The translations under genes were made by a program, and so were the position numbers. This document shows positions 25,953 to 64,000 of a stretch of DNA of 64,000 bases, piece after piece. Source of the DNA: Kuschelorhynchus macadamiae (Eukaryota; Arthropoda; Insecta; Coleoptera; Curculionidae). The stretch is taken from positions 248,001 through 312,000 of the forward strand of contig JAUTXW010003824.1 of NCBI GenBank assembly GCA_030620095.1. The letters run 5' to 3'. Below the pieces are notes generated by a model, which was given only the letters and a program-made list of their open reading frames with translations, had not been told where the DNA came from and did not search any database. Numbering within the stretch: position 1 is the first letter of the stretch; each line of letters starts with the position of its first letter.

Positions 25953-26729
25953 CTTCCGGTTTTGCCTAAAGTGACCTCTACTTTTTAATTTTAAATACGG
26001 CCCTGTATATGTTCATAGACCATTCCATTTATCCTAAAATTAACTCCTAAGGTTAACTTTTGTTTTTAAAATGGCGGTTGGACAGCCGTTTTTTGATAAT
26101 TCAACATTGCAGCATTATGAAAAAAATCACTTTATACGAAATCCTTTTTTTTTGAACACTTCTATTTAAAAATCGTTTTGGGAAATAATACAATTTTTAA
26201 ATTTTTTTCACTTCTTGTTTTACTGAAAAAGCAATTTACTCCAGTATTTTTAATGCCACCTTGTATATTTTTTTCAGTCTTTTTGGCCGCAAAAATATCT
26301 TTTTAAAGATGTATCACATATAATAATAAAAATGTGTATAAATAGCTATTTATTTTAAATATAACCTATCCTTATTTGCCAAATTGGAGTTAAAAGCTCT
26401 TTCGATTAAACAAGTGATAAAAATTTAAAAATTCTCTTAGTACCTACCCAAAACGATTTTCAAATTGAAGCCTTCTAAAAAAATTAAAAATAAGCTTATT
26501 ATGGAATAATTGAACCAAGGTTTTTGTAAAAAGTGACTTAATTTTTTTTTATAAAGCGGCAATGTTGAATTTTCAAAAAATGGCTGTCAAACCGCCATTT
26601 TAAAACCAAAAGTTAACTTGTGATATACCTTCGAAAAGCTAATTTTAGGCTAAATATGATACTCTATAAAAATATACAGGTTCCTACTTAAATTAAAAAG
26701 TAGGGGTCACTTCCGGTAAAACCGAAAAA
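25953..26729. mobile_element. MITE-like element with inverted arms of about 200 bp
   Basis: The left arm runs from cttccggttttgcctaaagtg through aaaatggcggttggacagcc to aattcaacattgc. The right arm is its diverged reverse complement, ending ggggtcacttccggt. Internal sequence is AT-rich and non-coding. The sequence just left of it (from 25879, gggagcgtcccgat) also occurs at 32395 and may be part of a longer element. Confidence 0.65.
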
Positions 26730-26869
26730 TTATAAGGTTATAGAATATATATCTAATTTTCAATTGGATATTTTTGAATGTATCCTTTCTCCTGTGTCAC
26801 TCGGCATATTCAACAAATTTTATTTTCTTCTAATTTTATTCTAAAATAAAAATATCTAAAATCTAATCA

Positions 26870-27090
26870 AAGTAAACCAAAACACCTGTTTAAAATGTCC
26901 ACTTAATTTATTTTCTAAAAAATAAATCTCATGACAATTGTTTCGCCAACACTGTGGCTTCATGAGATGTTAGATATTAAATAAAAAAAAATATTTAAAA
27001 ATTTAAAATTAACATCTGATGAAGTTACAGTGTTGGCCAAACAATGCTCTTGTGATTTATTTTTTGTAAAACAAGTGTTTTCGTTTACTT
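26870..27090. mobile_element. Fold-back MITE with arms of about 85 bp
   Basis: aagtaaaccaaaacacctg through gccaacactgtggcttcat on the left pairs with atgaagttacagtgttggc through aacaagtgttttcgtttactt on the right. The element is essentially all inverted repeat with a short AT-rich centre. Confidence 0.65.
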
Positions 27091-27379
27091 AGTTAAAATG
27101 GATTTCCATTAAGTAACGGCTAGTTTTGTTCAATAAAATCTAATCCCCTCGCGACACAGATCTAGACTATTTTTGGGCAAATTTCAAATAAATTGGTTTG
27201 ATCTTCCTTAAATTATCGTGCGCGTAAATTTTTTTTTGGAAAAACAGGTAAATAAAAAAAAAGGATATACAATGATAAAACGATTTCAGGTCCAAAAGTA
27301 ACATAATACATAAATATAAGAAAATTATACAGAATCTACTTGAACAAGGACAGACAGAAAACATTACAAAACAAATCCG

Positions 27380-27615
27380 CTTAACTGCCTTTTTAGCTGC
27401 ATAGTGCTGAGCTTAAAAATGTCATACTCCAGTAAGTGACGATTGTAGTTGCATACTAGCCGGTCAACAAATGCGCTAATAGGAAAATGAGACCGACTTC
27501 AGCAATATTTCACAGTCAATCCCTTCATTGACCAATTTGTGCAGAAAAATAAATGCTTTCTTTCTTCGAAACTCTAGGATTTGCAGGCCACAAAGAAGAG
27601 CTCTTGTATTATATG
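27380..27615 (-). pseudogene. Decayed LINE, C-terminal part (continues from 30055)
   Basis: On the minus strand this reads through ILEFRRKKAFIFLHKLVNEG and CEILLKSVSFSY, the end of a LINE reverse transcriptase ORF. It continues the frame of the LINE at 30055-32340 across the mariner-type insertion: removing 27618-30052 plus one TA rejoins the two parts. Confidence 0.65.
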
Positions 27616-27617
27616 TA

Positions 27618-30052
27618 CAGGGTCTCCGGATTTGGTTGCAAAAGCAGGATATCTCGCTTATTTTTAAAGATACAACTTTGCGGTTTTCACGAACCTGAGC
27701 TAATTTTTGTGAAACTCATGAAGCCGTAAATAAAATTTTCATAGCCTTCTTCGTTTATGAGATACAGGGCGAAATAGAAAATTTTGCATTTTGGGACCCC
27801 CCTCGTATCTCGGTTATCCTTTAACTTAACGCAAAGAGAAAAATTGCTGCTTATGCAGTTTTTTACGCTGGATCCAGTAACGTAGTCATATTTTTCATTT
27901 GAGTTGTTATTTTTTAGATATGACCCAAAGATGTGATTCTTTTAATGGGACACCCTGTATATTTGTCCAGAAGTTGATTTGTCTTTTAAAAGCTTCTCAA
28001 AAATATATAATAGTATGGGTCTATTTTAATAAACAACAACAAAAATCCTAATTTTTATAATTATCATCCCAAATTTTGCGGTAGGCCATGCAAAACGATG
28101 CCGTTTTCTTTTGAATTCTTGGAAGCAAATGACATTTCCCAATTTTGTACGCGTATATAAAATATGGCGCTAGTTTTTTGTATTTATTTATTGTGTAAAA
28201 ATATATTTGTATTATTATGGAAGAAAACCAAACTTTCGGACATTATGAAAAGTACGATATGTTAGCTTGTTTTATATTAAGTAATGAAAATGTTGAAGCG
28301 GCTTCTGAGATGTATTTTAACAGCTAAATAGTTAATTTTTAGGTATGTCGAAATACTATTGCTTAATTTTTATTTAGATATCCAGAAAGGAGGCAACCTA
28401 ATATATCCACTTTTTATCGGATAAAAAAGAATTTACTTAATCACGGATCATTTATCAAACCTCGTACGAAAACATATAATAAAGAAAATCGGGAGGCTGA
28501 GGAAATTACGGTTTTGGCTAATGCAGAAGCTTACCCTACAAACTCTTGTAGGGCCAGTGAAAAGAGCATAGGGATTCCAAAAACTAGAGTTCAAGAAATT
28601 CTAAAAAAACACAAATACCACCCATACAAATTTAGGCTCGAGCAGCACTTACAGCCAGGGGATTCAGAGCGTGCGTCGGGTAGTCTTCTGCAATTGGTTT
28701 CGAGAAAGATACGATATGGTTAGAGATTTTGAAAGGAAGGTTATATGGTCAGACGAAGCACATTTCAGTGATTCTGGTATACTCAATAGTAGATTCTGGT
28801 CCTAGGAAAATCAACACCAAATATTTCCCAGAAGACAGCAGGGCAGGTTTGGTCTAAATGTGTCCTGCTTCATATTAGGAACACATATAAAATTTTATAT
28901 ATTTGAGGGAAATCTAACAGCCAATCGCTATATAGAAATTTTAGAGGCAGCTATACCTGAATTACTTGACGATGTTAATCTAGCGCAAATTAACGAAATT
29001 TATTTTCAACAGGACGGTGCTCCTGCACACAATTCTGGAATGATGAGATTATTTCTGTACAATAATTTTACCAATCAATGGATCGGAACAAATGCACCTG
29101 TAAGATGGCCCCCTAGGTCCCCAGATTTGTCGATTTTAGATATCTTTCTATGGGGATATCTGCAAAATAGAATTTACAAAGACCACTATGATAATGTCCA
29201 AGATTTGGGAAATGCAATAAGAGAAAATTTTCGCTATTTACAAAATCATCCCGTTATTTTGCTTAATTCCCTAAAACGAATACGAAAATTGTGCGAGGCA
29301 TGCATAGAACAAAACGGAAATCAGTTTGAACAGTTCTTTTGATTTCCTTGGTTAGTGTAGTTCTTATACGACAGTTGATTTTTGCTGAAAGGCTTGTTAC
29401 ATAATAATTTATTACTGTTTTGTTCTTGTGTTACATAAATCTAGGTAGGTGGTACTTTTTTGGTGCAAAATTATCAATACATATTTTGATAAATAGATTT
29501 AATTACATATTTATTTTGATTTATTGTTAGGATGTAGATATTGTTAACGACTTTAAATAAAAGGCAGCATTGTTTTGCATGGCCTACTGCAAAATTTGGG
29601 ATGATAATTATAAAAATTAGGATTTTTGTTGTTGTTTATTAAAATAGACCCATACTATTATATATTTTTGAGAAGCCTTTAAAAGGACCAATCAATTTCT
29701 GGACAAATATACAGGGTGTTCCATTTAAAAAAACACAACTTTGGGTCATATCTAAAAAATAACAACTCAAATGAAAAATATGACTACGCCACTGGATCCG
29801 GCGTAAAAAACTGCATAAGCAGCAATTTTTCTCTTTGCGTTAAGTTAAAGGATAACCGAGATACGAGGGGGGTCCCAAAATGCAAAATTTTCTATTACGC
29901 CCTGTATCTCATAAACGAAGAAGGCTATAAAAATTTTCTTTACGGCTTCATGAGTTTAACAAAAAATTAGCTCAGGTTCGTGAAAACCGCAAGGTTCTAT
30001 CTTTAAAAATAAGCGAGATACCCTGCTTTTGCAACCAAATCCGGACACCCTG
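27618..30052 (+). mobile_element. IS630/Tc1/mariner-type transposon with TIRs of about 490 bp, nested in a LINE
   Basis: Both ends show CAGGGTSTCCGGATTTGG-type termini: cagggtctccggatttgg at 27618, and its near complement ccaaatccggacaccctg ending at 30052. A TA lies directly outside each end (27616-27617 and 30053-30054), the usual target duplication of this superfamily. The inverted repeats run about 486-489 bp (27618-28103 and 29564-30052). The flanks are two halves of one LINE, which confirms the insertion. The transposase inside is broken. Confidence 0.92.
28217..29342 (+). pseudogene. Mariner-type DDD transposase, inactivated
   Basis: The reading starts at MEENQTFGHYEKYDML and shows an N-terminal DNA-binding region, then WSDEAHF (first Asp), YFQQDGAPAHN (second Asp) and SPDLSILDIFLWGYL (third Asp). 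By my count 41 residues separate the second and third catalytic Asp, the DD41D pattern. Lesions: a stop after residue 38, which may be an intron whose donor reads CTAAAT where GTAAAT is expected, with an acceptor tttttatttag near 28379; a frameshift near 28665; and a TAG near 28804. No intact protein is possible from this copy. Confidence 0.85.
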
Positions 30053-30054
30053 TA

Positions 30055-32340
30055 CAGACCTTGATATGGAAAATTAAACTCTTTTGTACTTTTTCGATTC
30101 TGTCAATGTGACACTGATATAAAGGACTCTATATATTGCAGAACAGTACTCCACACGCTCCTAACCAATGAGTTATAAAGACACCCAATTGCTTTGGTAT
30201 CAGTCACATGCTTTGTATGTCGTTTTATAAAGCCCAGCAATCTAAAACCCTTACGTATAATGCTATCAATATGCAGATTAAAAGTTAATTCTTCATCAAA
30301 AATAACACCCAGATCAGTGAGAGAAGTAACAACTTCAAGAGGTACATTATCTATGAGGTAGGTGGAGTGTAAGGGATTAATACGTTTATGGAAATGAAGC
30401 ACTTTACATTTAAAAATGTTAAGATACAGATAATTAGTTTTGACGAGCCTTTCAATGTCAGACTGCAGTGGATTCAAAGGAAACCGATGAAAAGAATTTT
30501 AAGTCATCTGCATATAAAAGGCATTTAGACATTTTAAAACAAGACACTATATAATTTATAAAGAGTAAAAATAAAACTGGTCCAATATGTGAACCCTGCG
30601 AAACACCCGACGTTACAATAACCTCCCTGGAAGCTAAACCGGACAAGTTGACCTGCTGACGACGATTAAACAAATATGATCTGATCCACTCCAGATAGTT
30701 TCCACAAAAACCAATTTACTGCAATTTTCATAATAGAAGCTGATGGCAAACACTGTCAAAAGCCTTAGTTATGTCAGTGTAAATGACATCAATCTGTTGG
30801 TCAGCCTCAACCGATGTCATTAAGTAATTCCGAAATATTGCAAGATTTGTGGTCGTTAAGCGACCCCTATAGAAACCATGTTGCATACTCGTAATGTCGT
30901 GTTTTAATGATTTAAAGATAACATCGGTGGTAATTGCCTCAAATAGCTTTGGTATGTGTGGAAGTAAAGAAATACCTCTATAATTCTTTATATCGCCTTC
31001 ATCACCAGATTTAAAGATTGGCAAGAGAGTAGAAAACTTTCAAATTTCACGAAAGGAACCTAGATTGAAGGATCCCCGAAAGATTATACACAAAAGCTGA
31101 GACAATGACTGACAACATCTTACCAATAGAATAGTGGGGATTCCATCTGAACCAGGTCAAGGTCCTTTATTTTATTACAGATTTCTGTCTCGGTAAAACA
31201 AAACGTTGATAGTAATTTTTCCGAACAACTTATGGGACCATCTTGCTAAAATCCAAATTGGGGTGGTGAGAATAGCAGGACTAAAAGTGAGTAGCAAAAG
31301 TATTTGCGATGTTTTTTGAACCAATAATTTCCTTAAGTTACGTACAAATGTCCAAAAATGTTTTATGTTTTCTGGGATAAGTAATTCAGTTTGTGTGACA
31401 TATGTAAGATAACCTCACGTCGTATGTCAGAATATGCTAAATAATCGACATTTTGTTCAGTTCTTTTATTTCTTGTATAGGCGATTCTTTTGCCCAATAA
31501 ACTTTCTTAAAGCAGGTCAAATCATTTTGGATATTTTCGTGGGGACATATCTATTAATACCCTGGAATAAACCCTCATTCTGTCCATGTCCGATTCAGTC
31601 GATAAGAAAAACTGATGAAACTGAAAAACACTCACTTCATTGTAATTTTTAATTGGAGGAATATATTTAATTTTTTACGTCACTTCAATCGGTGAATGGT
31701 ATGGGTCAATATTTACGAGGGGAAAATCAGAAGAAATTAAAACATTAACGAAGTCATCAGCAAATATTAGATCTAAAATTCTGCCCGTGTGATTGCGTAA
31801 TGAGTGCGATTGTTGCAATTTAAGAAAACTCATAGAGAGAATAAGAGTTTCGGAAGCCAAGGATGGTAAAGATTCTGAAACCAGGGTATCGTCCTCATAA
31901 ATCCAATCTACTGAAGAAAGGTTAAAAACACCGAAAACAAAATATGTTTGGCAGTTAAATCTATTTCTCAGTGACTCACAGGTATTACAGAAAGTCTGAT
32001 AACACTCCTGGTTAGAATTAGGTGGAAAATATACACATCCAAGAATCAAACTGGTACCACCCGCTCACACAAGAACCCAAACATCATCAAATTCGACATA
32101 AGCAGGAATAACAATTACAGATTCCTGAAAAAAACAAGAAACCGCAATCAACACGTCACCGCAGCGATGACAACCCGTTTATAGAAATATCCCCATTAAG
32201 CCACGTTTCGGTAAGAAATATTAAATCATAGTCGCAAGACACAATGCTACTAGAAATGTCATCAGTTTTGGTACTTAGTCCTCTGACATTTTGGTAAAAC
32301 ATAACAAGACTGCTATCCGCAAAAGATTCGGGCTTACCAT
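30055..32340 (-). pseudogene. Decayed jockey-like LINE (EN and RT)
   Basis: On the minus strand the endonuclease begins at ATG 32302 with MFYQNVRGLSTKTDD and FLTETWLNGD, followed by ILGCVYFPPNS. RT motifs include GDEGDIKNYRGISLLP, DVIYTDITKAFDSVCHQ, SGVSQGSHIGPVLFLLF and CLLYADDLKFF. The frame is broken many times. The 5' end abuts a (TA)n tract at 32344. The 3' part is displaced to 27380-27615 by the mariner-type insertion. The jockey-like label is inferred from motif style only. Confidence 0.85.

Positions 32341-32343
<3 letters not shown>

Positions 32344-32394
<51 letters not shown>
32344..32394. repeat. (TA)n microsatellite
   Basis: About 50 bp of pure TA alternation between the LINE 5' end and a dispersed repeat starting gggagcatcacg. 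Confidence 0.97.
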
Positions 32395-32398
<4 letters not shown>

Positions 32399-32453
32399 AG
32401 CATCACGCTAAAATAAAAAACATTAAAGCAATATTACTAATTTATTTACAAAA

Positions 32454-32455
<2 letters not shown>
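32395..32455. repeat. Dispersed repeat fragment overlapping the esterase stop codon
   Basis: gggagcatcacgctaaaa followed by attaaagcaatattactaa and tttatttaca closely matches 25879-25945. On the minus strand it supplies AATAAA (32441-32446), 8 nt after the esterase stop codon. Confidence 0.55.
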
Positions 32456-61526
<29,071 letters not shown>

Positions 61527-61660
61527 CTGAAAAATAACATTTATTTTTTTAACCGGATATTGGTCTTTAGTCATTTTAAGCTTTCCTATTGTAGATTTCT
61601 CCAGAAATGTTATTCTTGATCAAAGTTAGTGCATGGAGAAATAGTTTTATGTCTAATATG

Positions 61661-63009
61661 CAGGATGTCGAAAAAAATGACATGACCAGGTAAAATGTGG
61701 GGTTAAATGACAAAATATCTTAAAATTCTATCTATCTAAATATCATCAGTAATATGCCATTTTGGATATTAAAATATTTCTAAACCGCGAATATTCCTCG
61801 TTCAGCTGTAGGATTAATAGGGAGGCAGAGGGTTAGATTTGAGGATCTTTTTGACATTTACGCCCCTCTCCACATTTTGAATGGCGGCTGTCAACTTTAA
61901 AATGCCAAATGGAATACTTATTTTTTTTCGAAAATTCAAATGTTTGTCAAAAACTACGTAAATACCCCTAAAATATTTCCATTTGCTTTACTGGTTTCCT
62001 AGTTACGAATTAAAAAAGAAACACAAAATAACAATAAAACTAGTATTGAATGCCATAAATAATCTCGCTCGTCCTTAAGAAGATATTTAAAACATTCAAC
62101 AACAACAACGTAGTACAAAATAAAAACTTACCTGACTACAATTATTAAAGGGCAAAAAAATAATGGTTACTAAAAAATCGTTGTTTTCTTGAATTTTAAA
62201 TCTTAGCCAGTCACAATATGTTATTGGATTTCGAAAATCTTGATTATATAATTCCTGATGAATAGTGACACGATAGGGGTGAAAACTGTACAATTTTAAA
62301 ATAGTCAGTCTTCATTAGTTTTTGTATTTGTTCAATTTTTTTTAGCACGAATCAGTATCCTTGGTCAGTTAACACATGCTGTTAGTTGCAGACAGAGTAA
62401 TTGGCTCACACTTTTTCGATTGCCCCTTAAATGGGCAAATGTACGACATATTTGTAAAAGACGAGTTACCCTGATTTCTACATCACAATGAAAATCAACA
62501 AGTGTGGTTTCAGCAAGATTGTGCCCTACCACACTTTGCGCGACTAGCGACACCCTCAACGGCATATTAGGAGACAGGTGGATTGGTCGTGGAGGTCCTG
62601 TAAACTGGTCTGCTAGGTCATTAATCAAAATGTTAAATCGCATCCGCAACTCCTGACAAAAAAAATCATAAAATACTTAAAAGTCGATGGACATCATTCT
62701 GAACACCTTCAATACTAGATTTATTGTTATTTTGCGTCTCTTTTTCAATTCCTGACTCGGCAACGATTAAAACACATGCAAAGTTTTTAGGGCTACTCAC
62801 TGAGCTTTTGACAAAAAATCGAATTTTCGAAAAAAATACCATTCCATTTGATATTTTAAAGTTTACATTCAAAATGTAGAGAGGGGGTAACTGGCAAAAA
62901 TATCATAACATATTATCTTCTGCCTCCCTATTAATTTATCAAATTTGTATTAAAAATTTCCAAACCGTTTTTTAATTTCGCTTTGTAGCACTTTAAAATC
63001 CTCACCCTG
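61661..63009 (+). mobile_element. Decayed mariner-type element with long TIRs
   Basis: Termini caggatgtcg (61661) and caccctg (63009), the latter followed by TA. Inverted arms are recognisable over roughly 330 bp: the left has aatagggaggcagagg, ccctctccacattttgaatg and atgccaaatggaa, and the right has the complements. Transposase debris lies at about 62505-62640. It is an old copy of the same superfamily as 27618-30052 but a different family. Confidence 0.75.
62505..62645 (+). pseudogene. Mariner-type transposase fragment
   Basis: WFQQDCALPHFARLATPST, then a stop and frame change, then DRWIGRGGPVNWSARS. This matches the segment around the second catalytic Asp (QQDGAPxHxA ... RWIGxxGPxxWPxRSPD) of the same transposase type as the copy at 28217. 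Only this part remains. Confidence 0.75.
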
Positions 63010-63075
63010 TATAATGTAGTTCACAAACTCAAAATGGGGCTATCTCTTGCTATTACGAGTGAAAATAAAAGTGAA

Positions 63076-63992
63076 GGCTCACTGGATTCGGAATGACATC
63101 GAGAAAAACGTGCAATAGTTTCAAACCGGCATATAAACAATTTCAATAGTCATTAACAAATTAAGATAAAAAAGCAGTTTAATTTTTTGTAAATAACTCG
63201 AATCGAAAGATTTAATATATTTTAAAAAGTGGTTCTTAACGAGGAAGAAATGTCCAATAAAAAAGTCCCGACTCCCAGAAATCTATCTCTATTATTAACA
63301 TTAACAACATTAACATATTATTATTATATATTTAAAACACTAAGCCAGATTTGTCAGTAAGTTCGTGACAGAATTGTACTGCACCAATTTACATGATTTT
63401 GTTTTAAATAATCGTCTGGTTACCGAGACCTTTCAACACTATTTTATGTATTGTTTTATTGCATATTTTTTCTATAAATCCAATATCTTTTTGTTCAATA
63501 ACATTTCTGGACGTTGTGGTGAATGCGCCGCATATTCTTATAATTCTACTAGCTAGTTAAATATCAATTTAATAGTATAAAATAAATTATTGTTATAATC
63601 TGATAATTCTTAATTATTTAAGCAAACAAAAAACTAAAAAATGAAGGTTTTTTTGTTAGCTTCAGTAACTAATAGATCATAAACTAACTGGCTCATTTTA
63701 TGAAAAATCTGTAAAACATGTTATTAAAATAAATTAATATTTAGTAGTATATAAAAATATTTTTCCTGGTTAGTGCTGATTTTTGGGGCATTTTTATTGG
63801 AAATTTCCTCCTTTTAAGAATATTTGTTTTCTTAAATGTTACTAGTTTTCCGAGTTAATTGCAAAAAACTAAACTCCTTAACAAATTAAACAAATTGGGA
63901 TAAAAATTTGTTAATAACTTTTGAGATTGTTTATGTGCCTGTTTGAAACTTTTGCACATTTTTTTTAGATGCCATTCCGAATCCAATGAGCC
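63076..63992. mobile_element. Inverted-repeat element at the window edge
   Basis: ggctcactggattcggaatg at 63076 and its complement cattccgaatccaatgagcc ending at 63992 begin arms of about 120 bp (sharing gtttgaaac, attgtttat and taacaaattaa blocks). The interior is AT-rich with no coding region recognised. The right flank is only 8 bp from the window end, so the outer boundary and target duplication cannot be judged. Confidence 0.6.
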
Positions 63993-64000
63993 AAGAATTA

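Noticed and set aside
24836..27090. One large composite transposon covering the three inverted-repeat elements
   Set aside because: Each pair of arms is independent in sequence and spacing, and no shared outer termini were found.
62365..62872. Minus-strand frames of 94 and 68 codons
   Set aside because: They are antisense shadows of the mariner-type transposase fragment and of its inverted arm.

Overview
This is AT-rich eukaryotic DNA, almost certainly insect and probably beetle (inferred from the esterase and the transposon families; no species marker was seen). Most of it is repeats and transposons. One host gene threads through more than half of the window on the minus strand.

Layout: 1-11.8 kb is a decayed tandem satellite with a basic period of about 120-135 bp. 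11.8-14.2 kb is AT-rich spacer with one MITE. 14.2-24.8 kb is a tandem array of about 623-bp units, each holding a tRNA-like Pol III unit. The array is split by a 4.3-kb LINE with an intact ORF2 (17223-21484) and by Helitron debris plus a (TA)n tract. 24.8-27.1 kb holds three fold-back or MITE-like elements. 27.4-32.3 kb is a decayed LINE (minus strand) interrupted by a mariner-type element with TIRs of about 490 bp and a TA duplication.

From 32.45 to 61.53 kb, six minus-strand exons assemble into the C-terminal three quarters of a carboxylesterase-type alpha/beta hydrolase. All five junctions agree in phase, and the Ser, Glu and His of the catalytic triad are all present. The N-terminal exons lie beyond 64 kb. 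Its introns are packed with mobile DNA. The last intron (32.7-40.0 kb) holds a LINE split by a TIR element carrying a decayed gene of an uncharacterised multicopy family, and then a second TIR element carrying a different uncharacterised, possibly DDE-type protein. The next intron (40.2-45.2 kb) holds an IS630/Tc1/mariner-type transposase and a 255-bp near-perfect palindrome between (TA)n tracts. The others hold a LINE with an (AAAT)n tail; a minus-strand LINE next to a Penelope-like remnant; and a LINE with a long open ORF2 that lacks part of its RT domain. The right edge (61.7-64 kb) holds two more inverted-repeat elements, inside the intron upstream of the first visible esterase exon.

The genes here do not form a functional pathway. 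The window is one host esterase locus and a Pol III tandem array, both heavily invaded by transposons. The most interesting items are the two TIR elements with uncharacterised proteins, the dimeric higher-order tRNA-like array, and the esterase, which has a possible C-terminal membrane anchor and one non-canonical splice donor.
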